From positions 7,905,298-7,969,297 of the forward strand of contig NZ_LFJC01000003.1 of assembly GCF_002776695.1 (NCBI RefSeq): 64,000 nt of DNA, written 5' to 3'. Within the stretch, counting starts at the first letter, position 1. Every line of letters begins with the position of its first letter. Below, piece after piece: positions 24,873 through 34,800 of this stretch. The notes under the pieces are model-generated. The model made no database searches, was not told the DNA's origin, and was given only the letters and a program-made list of their open reading frames with translations. A program made the translations under genes and the position numbers. The stretch is from Bradyrhizobium nitroreducens. Its GTDB lineage: Bacteria > Pseudomonadota > Alphaproteobacteria > Rhizobiales > Xanthobacteraceae.

Positions 24873-25091
24873 ATGAAGGACGAATACGATTTCTCGACCG
24901 CAGCGCGCGGCAAGTTTTTCCGCAAAGACGCTCACCTCGTGCCGCCGGTCCACCTGGAACCCGAGGTTCTGACCTATCTCTCGGACCTCGCCGAGACCCA
25001 AGGCACCTCGCTGAGCCACCTTGTGAACACCCTCCTCAAGGAAGACATCGAGCGCCTCGACGCAGAGAAGCAGCACGCACCCCGACCATAG
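24873..25091 (+). CDS. brnA: BrnA-type antitoxin
   Basis: 72 residues from the ATG at 24873; an in-frame TTG at 24858 that overlaps the toxin stop is less likely. It begins MKDEYDFSTAARGKFFRKDA, typical of BrnA, and ends in a ribbon-helix-helix-like segment (HLEPEVLTYLSDLAETQGTS, LSHLVNTLLKEDIERL). BrnA binds BrnT and represses the brnTA promoter. The toxin-first order is usual for this family. Confidence 0.85.
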   Translation: MKDEYDFSTAARGKFFRKDAHLVPPVHLEPEVLTYLSDLAETQGTSLSHLVNTLLKEDIERLDAEKQHAPRP

Positions 25092-25114
25092 GATTGCTCC
25101 CAGCGGAGGCTGCG

Positions 25115-25282
25115 ATGAAGGTTTCCAAATGGGATGACGACCTGGCTGTGGTTCTTCCCCAGGACCTGATCGATCGTCTCGCGCTCGAGGAGGGTGACGA
25201 AATCGTTGCTGCCGGTGGAAGTGCGACCACTGCGCAGACCAAGGACCAGGGTGACAGTCGGCGCGAAAACCTGCCACGTTGA
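25115..25282 (+). CDS. Truncated AbrB/MazE-like antitoxin
   Basis: 55 residues from the ATG at 25115, with GGAGG five bases upstream. The first 37 residues match a SpoVT/AbrB DNA-binding fold (VSKWDDDLAVVLPQDLIDRL and LEEGDEIVAAG). The next 18 residues are unlike the family, and the toxin-binding tail is missing. No VapC/PIN or MazF toxin follows; instead repetitive intergenic DNA begins. The gene looks like a remnant of a second toxin-antitoxin pair broken downstream, although the N-terminal DNA-binding part could still be made. Confidence 0.6.
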   Translation: MKVSKWDDDLAVVLPQDLIDRLALEEGDEIVAAGGSATTAQTKDQGDSRRENLPR

Positions 25283-25465
25283 CCTGTGGTTCCCAAGCGC
25301 CTCTCGTAACCCATTGATCTCGCTGGCCCGGTCTACTGCGCATGGGGTTGTTTTCTACATTTGCGCAGAATGTCCGCCCTTGGGCCGGAAACAAGAGGTT
25401 CTTGCAAGTTTCCTCCTGCCGTTCGCTTGTCATCTCTTCGAATAATCAAAAATTCTCTTTACCCG

Positions 25466-25930
25466 AACCGCGACACACCCTATGATCCGCTCCAACTCAT
25501 CCCATGGTAAGGGACGGATCGCGATCGTCAGGGTTCGTGGGGTGAGGGGCGGTGGACGCGGGCAGCGTTGGCGCCAGATGCTGTCGCAGGGCGGGGTAGT
25601 CCCCTGTGAGCGATCAGCGGGCGCGTGTACGACGGCGTGGCTTGCGTACGGCAAAATCGTGTGGTCGCGACGCCCGAATTTCTGGCGTCAAGTCTTGCGG
25701 CGGTGCGCGTGTCCGACCGGACATCGCATCCGATGAAAGCCGCAAGGCGACGGTGGCAACAGAGAATCGTCTCACCGGCGAGAGCGCGACATAAGCCGTT
25801 TCAACCATCGCGCAGGGAAGGCCGGGCATCCGGTCGCACCTGTTTCTCCCCTGTGAGCGACTATCACGCACTCATGCACAGGGGTCTTGCGGGTGCCAGC
25901 CGGTGCCCGGTCTTCCCTGCGCCCTTCCAC
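25466..25930. repeat. Multicopy-type intergenic block with terminal palindrome
   Basis: From memory, blocks with this wording (ACACACCCTATGATCCGCTC at the left, GCAGGGAAGGCCGGG near the right) recur in Bradyrhizobium genomes, often annotated as spurious arginine-rich ORFs. Here GCGCAGGGAAGGCCGGG (25813-25829) pairs imperfectly with CCCGGTCTTCCCTGCGC (25906-25922). No transposase is present, and codon composition in all frames is non-coding. Together with flanking sequence, the 835 bp gap 25283-26117 holds repeats only. Confidence 0.5.
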
Positions 25931-26016
25931 TTCGAAGGGTGCCGAAACCCAAGCAAAACCCGGGCGCCATGTGCCGCGGGATCGCGACAGGCTGTTTGTA
26001 AGGGATACAAGGGCCG

Positions 26017-26101
26017 GTAGCCCGGATGGAGCGGAGCGCAATCCGGGGCCGCGATCGCTTGTGGCACGAACCCGGATTTCGTTCGGCTCCATCCGGGCTA
26101 C
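26017..26101. repeat. Palindromic intergenic repeat (GTAGCCCGGATGGA type)
   Basis: GTAGCCCGGATGGA (26017-26030) and its exact reverse complement (26088-26101) flank a GC-rich centre with inner CAATCCGGG and CCCGGATTT. It is a classic dispersed repeat of this group, lying just downstream of the adenylate cyclase gene, where it might also stop transcription. Confidence 0.85.
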
Positions 26102-26117
26102 GGCACCGTCGCGGACG

Positions 26118-28565
26118 CTAGCCCCTTCGCCGCACCACCGACGCATCCACCACGTTCTCGACCTCCTCGCGCCAGCTCAAAATCTCCATCGCCAGCACGG
26201 GGTGATTAAAACCCTTGAGCTGGAGATCGTCGAGGGCGCGGGCTTCGACCCAGGGCTCGACCATGCCGTAGACGCGGCGGCTCACCACGATCTGGTTGGG
26301 CTTGGCCTCGCCGCACAGGCGCGAGGCGAGGTTGGTGACGCTGCCGATCGCGGCATATTCCAGCCGCTGCTCGAAGCCGACCTGGCCGAGCGTGGCATAG
26401 CCGAGCGCGATGCCGATGCCGAAGCCGAGGCTGTGGCCGCGGTTGCGCCAGCGCTCGGTCAGCGGGCCGATGGTCTCGCGCATCTCCACCGCCATCTTCA
26501 CGGCGCGTCTTGTGTGGTCCTCGAACTGGATCGGCGCGTTGAACAGGATCATCACGCCGTCGCCGGCATATTTGTCGAGCGTGCCCTCGTATTTGAAGAT
26601 CAGCTCGCCGAGGGCTGCGTGATATTCGCGCAGCACGTTCATCGCCTCTTCCGGCTCGGTCGCTTCCGTGAACGCGGTGAAGCCGCGCAGATCGCAGAAC
26701 ACCACGGTGACCTCGCGGCGCTGGCTGGTGAGCAGCCCTTCCGGGCTGTCGGAAGAGGCGATCAGCTGCGCCACCTGCGGCGCCAGGAAACGCTCGAGCT
26801 TGCGGATGCGCTCGATCTCGCCGAGCTGGGTCTTGACCCGCTCCTCCAGCGACTTGTTCCAGTCCTTGAGCTGCTCGGTCTGCATCCGCAGCTTGTCGGC
26901 CTGGGCGCGCACGGTCTCGTTCGCCGCCTCCAGCTCGCGGCCCTTGGCGTCGACCTCGGTGAACAGGCGCGCATTGCGCATCGCCAGCACGGCCTGGTTG
27001 GCGAAGGTGCGCATCAGGCCGATGATGCTGGGCGCGAACTCGCCGCCGGCGCGGCGCAGCACCACCAGCGCGCCGAGCGTGCCTTGCTGGTCGATCAGCG
27101 GCACCACCAGCACCGAATGGAAGCCGGCGGCGATGGCGACCTCGCGCAGCGGCTGCTCGGCGGCCTGATCGAGATCGGCAAGTGCGATCGGCTCGCCGCT
27201 GCGGGCGGCATCGCTCAGGATGTTCTCGCCCTCGTCGATGGTGACATGGGCGCCGTCGGCGGATCTGTCGATGCCGCCGGCCTCGACCAGGTCGAAGCGG
27301 CGCCGTTCGGCATCGAAGCCGTAGATCAGCACCGCATCGGCATGGGTGATCTCGATCGCGCGCGCGGCGATGGTCGGCAGCACGGCGTTGAGATCGAGCG
27401 AGGAGGCGACGGCGCGGCCGACCTCTTCCAGCACCTTCAGCTCGTTGATCGACTGCGCCAGGTCGCGCGTGCGCTCCTCGACCTTGCTCTCCAGGTTGGA
27501 ATAGGTCTCCTGGATCTGGCCGGCCATGCGGTTGAACTGGCTGGCGAGGTCCTCCAGCTCGTCCGAAGTGTGGACGTCGATGCGATGGCTGAAATCGCCT
27601 TCGCCGAGCCTGTGCGCGCCGTCGCGCAGCGCCGTGATCGGGATGATCATGCGGCGGGCGAGCAGCGTGCCGGCGAGGATCGCGACCATCAGGCCCATCC
27701 CGATCAGCAGCGCGATGCGCACCAGCTGGTCGCGGATCGGCATCAGGGCCTGCGTGGTCGGCTGCTCGAACAGCACGCTCCAGCCGAGCTTCGGCACGGT
27801 GCTGGCGGCGCTCATCACCGACTGGCCGTTGAAGTCGGTGCCCGATGTGTCGGGCTCGCGGCCAGGCGCGATCGCGGCCGCGACCTGCGGCAGCTTCGAC
27901 AGATCCTTGCCGACCTCAGGCCCTTTCGACGAGGTCGCCAGCACGCGGCCGCGCGGATCGACCACATACGCGAAGGCGGCCTTGCCGACCTGGGCGTCGG
28001 ACAGGAAGTCGGAGAGAAAGCTGAGATCGATCTCGGCCACGGTGACGCCGGCATTGAAGCCGGAATGCGCCACCGAGATCGACATCAGCGGCGTCCGGTC
28101 GGCGAACCAGGCCGGCGCGTAGCTGACGCCGCGGGCGACGGTCTCGGTGAAACGTGCGTCGCGGGAGAGGTCGGCATTGCTGCCGGTCGTGGTCGACTGG
28201 CGCGAGACGCGCAGCACCTCGCGGCCCTCGCCGTTGAGCTGGAACAGCTGGTTGACGACGGAGACCTGGTGCAGCAGCGAGGCATAGTCGGCGCGGCGCT
28301 TCTCGAGCGTGTCCTGGCTTGCCCGCGTCACCCAGCTGATCTGGCGGTCGAGCTCGGAGATCGACTGCTCGATCCGCCGGGCGGCGGCCTGCGCCTTGTC
28401 TTCCAGGCCGTCGGTCAGCTGGGTCCTTGTGGCGCGGTAGGAGATCCAGGTCTCCATCGCGCCGTTGACGGCGAGGACGAACACGACGAGGCCGACGAGG
28501 GAGACGACGTATTTGGCGAACAGGCCCTCGCGCAGAAACCGTGTCTTGTCGTTCGCTCCTGCCAT
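26118..28565 (-). CDS. Membrane class III adenylate cyclase with Cache, HAMP and GAF domains
   Basis: 815 residues from the ATG at 28563-28565, with AGAGGAT upstream. A transmembrane helix (about 18-35) and a second (about 285-307, LLIGMGLMVAILAGTLLAR) flank a large periplasmic Cache-type sensor. A HAMP domain, a GAF domain (about 390-530) and a coiled coil (EAANETVRAQADKLRMQTEQ) precede the cyclase domain. Metal Asp residues are at 625 (FCDLRGFTAF) and 669 (DKYAGDGVMI), the adenine-type Lys at 665, and transition-state Asn745 and Arg749 (TNLASRL). It probably makes cAMP in response to a periplasmic signal; the sensor ligand is unknown. Confidence 0.92.
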   Translation of the reverse strand: MAGANDKTRFLREGLFAKYVVSLVGLVVFVLAVNGAMETWISYRATRTQLTDGLEDKAQAAARRIEQSISELDRQISWVTRASQDTLEKRRADYASLLHQVSVVNQLFQLNGEGREVLRVSRQSTTTGSNADLSRDARFTETVARGVSYAPAWFADRTPLMSISVAHSGFNAGVTVAEIDLSFLSDFLSDAQVGKAAFAYVVDPRGRVLATSSKGPEVGKDLSKLPQVAAAIAPGREPDTSGTDFNGQSVMSAASTVPKLGWSVLFEQPTTQALMPIRDQLVRIALLIGMGLMVAILAGTLLARRMIIPITALRDGAHRLGEGDFSHRIDVHTSDELEDLASQFNRMAGQIQETYSNLESKVEERTRDLAQSINELKVLEEVGRAVASSLDLNAVLPTIAARAIEITHADAVLIYGFDAERRRFDLVEAGGIDRSADGAHVTIDEGENILSDAARSGEPIALADLDQAAEQPLREVAIAAGFHSVLVVPLIDQQGTLGALVVLRRAGGEFAPSIIGLMRTFANQAVLAMRNARLFTEVDAKGRELEAANETVRAQADKLRMQTEQLKDWNKSLEERVKTQLGEIERIRKLERFLAPQVAQLIASSDSPEGLLTSQRREVTVVFCDLRGFTAFTEATEPEEAMNVLREYHAALGELIFKYEGTLDKYAGDGVMILFNAPIQFEDHTRRAVKMAVEMRETIGPLTERWRNRGHSLGFGIGIALGYATLGQVGFEQRLEYAAIGSVTNLASRLCGEAKPNQIVVSRRVYGMVEPWVEARALDDLQLKGFNHPVLAMEILSWREEVENVVDASVVRRRG

Positions 28566-28806
28566 CCCGATCCTCTCGCGCCGCCATCGACGCCGGCGCT
28601 GCGGGGTCCTTCTATCACAATTCGGGCCAAGGGACCGCCGCGCGGCCGAAGGACCGGCCGGCGTGGTTTACCCCCTGTGGACGCTTGGATGCCTGGGCGG
28701 GTGGAAGGGGCGTGAATTGCCGCCGCCTCATCCGTTCGGAGGAAGCCGCGGGCGGGGAAGCTGATGTAAGGGGATTGCCGTGGAGTTCAGTCCGCCCGTC
28801 CGCCCA

Positions 28807-30876
28807 TTACCGGTTGAAAAGTTGCCGCAGCACGTCGTTCATTGGCTGACTGTCCTGCTGCGCGACCGGCGGGTCGTCCAGGGACGGGGCCGCGGGCGAA
28901 GCCTGGGGTGCCGGCGTGGAGGGGGTTGCCGGCAGGCTGCGGCTGCGGCCGCTGCCTGGCGCGGCGCCGGTGCTGCTTGCGGCGCCATTGGACAGGCCCT
29001 GCTGAATCAAATTGCCGAGCGCCTCGCCCAAGGGGCCGCCGAGCAGATTGTTCTGCCCCGGCTGCTGGGCCTGCGGATTGGCGTTGCCGGCCGCATTGCC
29101 GCCGCCCGGCGCGGCGGTGCCGCCGAGACCCAAACTTCCCAGAATGTTGCCGAGCCCGGCACCGTCGGGGCCGAACAGGCCCTTGCCCATCTCGCGCAGC
29201 TTGGCATAGGCGGCATCCGGATTGTCCAGCATGCCGGCCATATCGGGGTAGATCTTCGGCTGCGACCAGGAGCCCTGGATCATCACGGGAATACCGAAGC
29301 CGACCGGCTCGTTGGTGCGGCCCTGGCCTTCGGTGGTCATCACCAGCTTGGGCTCGACGCGAAAACCCATCATCTTGGTGTCGAGCGCGATGGTGCCGGC
29401 GCCGGTGACGCGCACCAGCGGCCCGATCAGATTGAGATCGGTCGTCACCGCCTGCCCCTTGTCGATGCGGAACGAGGCCGAGAGCTGCGACAGGTCGGTG
29501 CTTTGCTCCTGGCTGGGGCTCTGGTTGTCCTGCCAGCCGGACAGCGTGCCCGATGTCAGCGAGCGGATCATCTGGGCGACATTGATGCCGCGGATGGCAC
29601 CGTCCTGGAAATTGACGAACGCGGTGCCCTGCATGTTCGCCATCAGCGCGCGCTGGCTGGTGCCGGCGCTGCGCAGCGCGAGCTTGGCCTGCAGCTTGCC
29701 GTCGATGCGGTCGAATTCGGCGAGCCCCTGCAGCAGCGGCAGCGCCCGCACGCCGACGAGGTCGGAGTGCATGGCAAAGCTCGGCGCGCCCGTGGTCGCG
29801 TCCAGGATCACCTCGCCGGAGACCTGGCCGCCATAGGCGCCGAGATTGGCCGTGCCGGCCTTCAGCACGCCGCCCGCGAGCTTGGCATCGAGCGCCAGCG
29901 GCGCGATGCGGGCGTCGCCGATCACGGCCTCGTTCGCCGAGATCCTGATTTGCGCATCGACGTAATTGAGCCCGGACACGTCGATCGCCGCATCGCTCCA
30001 GGGTTGCCCGGCGACGCCCGCCGGCGTTTTCGCCAGCGGTACAGCCAGCCGCTGGAAGTCGAGGTCGAGCTTGACCAGAGGCTTGCTCGCAATGTCGACC
30101 GAAGCCCAGCCGTTGAACGCGCCGTCGCCGAGCCGGCCGTTCACGCCGTTGATCATCACGACGTCGCCGCTCAGCCGCATCTCGGCATGACCGGTGAGCT
30201 GCGACTTCAGCACATCGGGCATGTCGATGGCGAAATCCACCGGGATCGTCGGCCGGTCGCCTGGCGCAGCCGGCGTGGCCGCCTTGATGTCGAACTTGGT
30301 CGGGTGGTCGCCGACACGCGCGGTGCCGGTGACATTGACCTTGCGGTCGCGGCCGACGACCGCGTCGGCGTTGATGGCGCTGATGCGGCCCTCGACCCGA
30401 TCGCGCAGGCGGGAGAATGCGACTTCGCCGTCGTTGATCCTGACGCGGTCGATGGTTGCGACATCGGCGTCCAGCGCGATGGGCGGCTTCGACGAGGTGC
30501 TCGCATTCGGCAGGCGTTCACGCAGCAGCGGCTGGTAGAGCACGGGATGGGTGACGACGAGCTCACTGACCTTTGGGCGGCCCGACCACACGCTGGAAAG
30601 CGACATGTCGGCCTGCACGCTGTCGATCGTCAGGCGCGTGATGCCGCTGCGGTCCTTCGGGTCCGACAGCGTGAGATCGTTGAGGGTGACATTGAGCGTC
30701 GGCCACAGGCTGATCTTCGTGGTGCCGTCGATCGCCAGGCGATAGCCGGTCGCACTCTCGACACGCGAGGCGATCGTCGAGCTCAGGAAGCCCGATGGGA
30801 TCCCGACCGACAGAACGACGGCGATCAAGATGATGACAACGGCCAAAGCCGCGCCGGCGAATTTCACTGCTCTCAT
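28807..30876 (-). CDS. AsmA-family protein
   Basis: 689 residues from the ATG at 30874-30876, with GGAAAG six bases upstream. One N-terminal membrane helix (FAGAALAVVIILIAVVLSVG) leaves the rest in the periplasm. The long beta-rich body shows AsmA features: SATGYRLAIDGTTKISLWPT, LNVTLNDLTLSDPKD and a C-terminal AsmA_2 part (LALRSAGTSQRALMANMQGT, FRIDKGQAVTTDLNLIGPLV). The last 130 residues are low-complexity Gly/Ala/Asn/Pro/Gln. AsmA proteins act in outer-membrane lipid and protein homeostasis. It is divergent from the Crp/Fnr gene, sharing a 247 bp promoter region. Confidence 0.9.
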   Translation of the reverse strand: MRAVKFAGAALAVVIILIAVVLSVGIPSGFLSSTIASRVESATGYRLAIDGTTKISLWPTLNVTLNDLTLSDPKDRSGITRLTIDSVQADMSLSSVWSGRPKVSELVVTHPVLYQPLLRERLPNASTSSKPPIALDADVATIDRVRINDGEVAFSRLRDRVEGRISAINADAVVGRDRKVNVTGTARVGDHPTKFDIKAATPAAPGDRPTIPVDFAIDMPDVLKSQLTGHAEMRLSGDVVMINGVNGRLGDGAFNGWASVDIASKPLVKLDLDFQRLAVPLAKTPAGVAGQPWSDAAIDVSGLNYVDAQIRISANEAVIGDARIAPLALDAKLAGGVLKAGTANLGAYGGQVSGEVILDATTGAPSFAMHSDLVGVRALPLLQGLAEFDRIDGKLQAKLALRSAGTSQRALMANMQGTAFVNFQDGAIRGINVAQMIRSLTSGTLSGWQDNQSPSQEQSTDLSQLSASFRIDKGQAVTTDLNLIGPLVRVTGAGTIALDTKMMGFRVEPKLVMTTEGQGRTNEPVGFGIPVMIQGSWSQPKIYPDMAGMLDNPDAAYAKLREMGKGLFGPDGAGLGNILGSLGLGGTAAPGGGNAAGNANPQAQQPGQNNLLGGPLGEALGNLIQQGLSNGAASSTGAAPGSGRSRSLPATPSTPAPQASPAAPSLDDPPVAQQDSQPMNDVLRQLFNR

Positions 30877-31123
30877 GTCGACTTTCCAACGACGGACAAT
30901 CGGCGTCGAATCCCGCAGAATACCGTCCTTTGCACCATCCCTCACGCCTTGAGTTTATCCCCGGACGGGAAGGGGCTCCAAGCGCGTAAAAATAGTCAGG
31001 GGGTGCTGCAAAGTTATGTGACTTATGACACACTTCCCCGGCGCGGTTTTACGCGATCGTGACGATGATGGTTTCAAGCGATTTCCCAACAAGACTGACC
31101 AGGACGTTCACAAGGACATTGAA

Positions 31124-31798
31124 ATGAGCAAGCAGGCCGAATTTGCGGTCATTCTGAAGATGAACGCAATGTTCGCGGATCTCGGTACGGACGAGCTCCA
31201 GCGGCTGTCCAATCTCTGCCACACCCAGCATCTGGGGAATGGCGAGGTGCTGTTCCAGAAGGGCGATCCCGGAGACGCGCTGTTCGGCGTGCGCCGCGGC
31301 CAGGTCCGCATCGAGACCGGCGCGTCCGACGGCAGCCGGCTGACGCTGAATTTCATGGGACCGGGCGACCTGTTCGGCGAAGTCGCGGTGCTGGACGGCC
31401 AGAACCGCACCGCGGATGCGACCGCGGGCGAGGCCAGCGAATTGTTCGTGCTGCGGCGCGAAGACTTTCTCAGCTTCCTCGAACGCGAGCCGAAGGTCGC
31501 GATCAAGATCATCGCCCTGCTGTGCCAGCGCATCCGCTGGCAGAGCGAGCGCATGGAGGAATCCATGCTGCAGCCGCTGCCGGTGCGCCTCGCGCGGCGG
31601 CTCTGCGCGCTCGCTGCCGATTTCGGCTCCGAGGTCCACATCTCGCAGGAACAGCTCGGCATCTTCGTCGGCGCCGCCCGCGAGAGCGTCAACCGCCAGC
31701 TCCAGGCCTGGCGCAAGGAAGCGATCCTCGATCTGCAGCGCGGCCGCATCCTGCTCAGGAACATGACCAAGCTGACGGCGATCGCGCGGAACGAGTAG
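31124..31798 (+). CDS. Crp/Fnr-family transcription regulator
   Basis: 224 residues from the ATG at 31124, with AAGGA seven bases upstream. An N-terminal cyclic-nucleotide-binding fold is visible (LGNGEVLFQKGDPGDALFGV, MGPGDLFGEVAVLDGQNRTA), then a dimer helix and a C-terminal Crp-type HTH (HISQEQLGIFVGAARESVNR). The cysteine cluster of oxygen-sensing FNR is absent. GELA-like residues in the cNMP pocket (GEVAVLDGQNRTA) suggest possible cAMP binding, which would fit the adenylate cyclase 2.5 kb away and the TGTGA-N6-TCACA sites in this window. That link is inference. Confidence 0.9.
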   Translation: MSKQAEFAVILKMNAMFADLGTDELQRLSNLCHTQHLGNGEVLFQKGDPGDALFGVRRGQVRIETGASDGSRLTLNFMGPGDLFGEVAVLDGQNRTADATAGEASELFVLRREDFLSFLEREPKVAIKIIALLCQRIRWQSERMEESMLQPLPVRLARRLCALAADFGSEVHISQEQLGIFVGAARESVNRQLQAWRKEAILDLQRGRILLRNMTKLTAIARNE

Positions 31799-31807
31799 GC
31801 CTCAGTC

Positions 31808-34800
31808 CTACTCCGCCGCAGGATGCACGATATTCCTTGGCGCCGGCCCCGCTTCGGCCGGTGCGGCGTCGTGATGACCACCCGTCTCCGCATCCTCGCT
31901 GTGCACGATCAGCCGCTTGGCGAAGCGCCAGATCAGGGCGCCGAGATCGTCCATCACCATGAACATCGCGGGCACGAACACCAGCGACAGGATGGTCGAG
32001 AAGATCAGGCCGCCGATCACCGCGAGCGCCATCGGCGAGCGGAATTCGCCGCCGGCGCCGACCGCGAGCGCGCTCGGCATCATGCCCGCGGCCATGGCGA
32101 TCGTGGTCATCACGATCGGGCGGGCGCGCTTCATGCCGGCGTCGATCATGGCTTCGTCGCGCGGCTTGCCGGCGTGGATGGCCTCGATCGCAAATTCCAC
32201 CAGCATGATCGCGTTCTTGGTGACGATGCCCATTAGCATCAAGATGCCGATCCACACCGGCGTGGTGAGCTGCTTGCCGGTGAGGAGCAGGGCCGCGATC
32301 GCGCCGCCGATCGAGAGGGGCAGCGAGAACAGGATGGTGATCGGCTGCAGGAAGGTGCCGAACAGCAGCACCAGCACCGCGTAGACCATCATCAGACCAG
32401 CGGTGATCGCGGTGGCAAAGCCATCGGACAGCTCGTTCAGGCTTTCGGCGTCGCCGGAGGGCGAGACCTTCACGCCCTTCGGCCGGCTCTTCATCACCGG
32501 CAGGTCGTAGATCTTCTTGGTGGCGTCGCCGAGCGCGGCGGAGCCGACGAGGTCGGCGGCCACGGTCGCCTGCCGCTCGCGGTCGTAGCGGTTGATGCTG
32601 GTCGGACCCTGGTCGAGCTTGACGTCGGCGATGACCGAGAGCGGCACGCCGCCCTTTTCGCCGTGCTCGCCGAGCGGCACGCGCAGCTGCTCCAGCGTCT
32701 TCAGATTGCCGCGCGCGGCATCCTCGAGCTGCACGCGGATCGGCACCAGTCGGTCGCCGACGTCGAACTTGGCGAGCGCCGGCCCGACGTCGCCGATGGT
32801 GGCGACGCGGATGGTCTGCGACAGGCTTTCGGTCGAGACGCCGAGCCGCGCGGCGAGATCGGCGCGCGGTTCGACGCGCAGCTCGGGCCGTTCCAGCGTG
32901 GTCTCCGAGATCACGTTGGAGATCGTGGGAATCCGCTTCATCTGCGTCGCGAGCTCGCTCGCGAAATTGTTGACGATGTTGGCGTCGACGCCGGTCACCA
33001 CCAGCGAGATGGCGCGCAGGCCGTTCTCGTCGAGGAACCAGAAGCGGATGTCGGGGATGTTCTCCAATTCCTGGCTGATCGAGAATTCGAGCTCGCGCTG
33101 GGTGATGTCGCGGGCATCCTTGGGCGTGTAATTGATGATCAGCGAGGCGCGCCGGACTTCCTGGGTGCCGGGCGGGACGCGCCCGCCGTCGACGAAGATG
33201 CTCTTCACCTCGGACCGCTTGCGCAAGCGCGCGACGATGTCCTCGGTGACCTTTTCGGTATAGGCGAGCTGCGTGCCCGGCGGCAGCTCGAGCGCCAGCA
33301 GCGAGCGCGCGCTGTCCTGCGCCGGTAGGAAGCCCTGCGGCAGCAGCGTGATGCTCCAGATCGAGGCCGCGAACACGCCGAAGCCGATCAGCACCGTGAT
33401 GAAATAGTGTCTCACCGACCAGGCCACGATGCGGTGATAGGACCGCAAGATGCGCCCGGGCGGCGGCTCCTCGTGATTGCCGTGCTTGAGGAAGTAGGCG
33501 GCCAGCACCGGCGTGACGAAGCGCGCCGCGAGCAGCGAGAAGAACACCTGCACCGAGACGGTGATGCCGAACTGCTTGAAGAACTGTCCGGCAATGCCCG
33601 ACATGAAGCTCGCGGGAGCGAAGATCGCGATGATGGTCAGCGAGATCGCGATCACCGCGAGGCCGATCTCGTCGGCGGCCTCGAGCGCGGCACGATAGGG
33701 CGATTTGCCCATGTTCATGTGCCGGACGATGTTCTCGATCTCGACGATGGCGTCGTCGACCAGGATGCCTGTCGACAGCGTGATCGCGAGGAAGCTGACG
33801 AGGTTCAGCGAGAAGCCGAGCAGGTCCATCGCCCAGAACGCCGGGAAGATCGACAGCGGCAGCGAGATCGCGGCGATGATGGTGGCGCGCAGGTCTCGCA
33901 GGAACAAGAGCACGATGACGACGGCGAGGATGGCGCCTTCGAACAGGGTCGAGATCGCCGCGTGGTAATTGCCGTTGGTGTATTCGACCGAGGTGTCGAT
34001 CACCTTGAGGTCGACGTCGGGATAGGCGGCCTTGAGCGCGTCGACCCGCTTCTGCACGGCCTCGGCCACCTTCACGTCGCTGGCGCCCTTGGAGCGCTTG
34101 ATGCCGAGCGCGACGATGGGCTCGCCGTTGAAGCGGGCGAAGGTGCGGCGGTCGGCGATGGTGTCGGTGACGGTGCCGAGATCGTCGAGCCGGACCTCAC
34201 CGCCGCCGAACAGCGGGATCATGGTGCCGGCGAGGTCGCCCAGCGTCTTGGCGCCGGCGAGCGTGCGGATCGCCTGATCGTTCTTGCCGATCTCGGCGCG
34301 GCCGCCAGCGACGTCGACATTGGTGCCGCGCAGGCTCTGGCTGACATTGACGGCAGTCAGGCCCATCGCCTGCAGCCGATCGGGATCGAGCGAGACCAGG
34401 ATCTCGCGCTCGACACCGCCGATGCGCTCGACCTGGGCGACGCCGCGCACGCCTTGCAGGGCGCGCTTGACCACGTCGTCGACGAAGTAGGAGAGCTGCT
34501 CCGGCGTCTTGCCGGGCGAGATCGCGGCATAGGTGACGATCGGCAGGCCGATCACGTCGACGCGCTGGATCAGCGGCTCGGTGACGTTCTGCGGCAGGTT
34601 GGAGCGCACGCGCGTCACCGCGTCCTTGACGTCGTTGAGGGCGCGGTCGGTGTTGGTCTCCAGCGCGAACTGGATCGTGGTCACCGACACGCCGTCGGTG
34701 ATCTGTGAGGTGATGTGCCGCACGCCCTCGACGCCGGAAACCGCGTCTTCGACCGTCTTGGTGACCTGCGATTCGAGTTCGGCGGGCGCCGCACCGAATT

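Noticed and set aside
25482..25736. 84-codon ORF in the repeat block
   Set aside because: Arg/Gly-rich translation without domain, inside a multicopy-type block; likely a spurious ORF.
25887..28715. 942-codon open frame on the plus strand
   Set aside because: It is antisense to the adenylate cyclase, whose domains are complete; the product has no recognisable motif and is His/Arg/Asp-rich like other shadow frames here.
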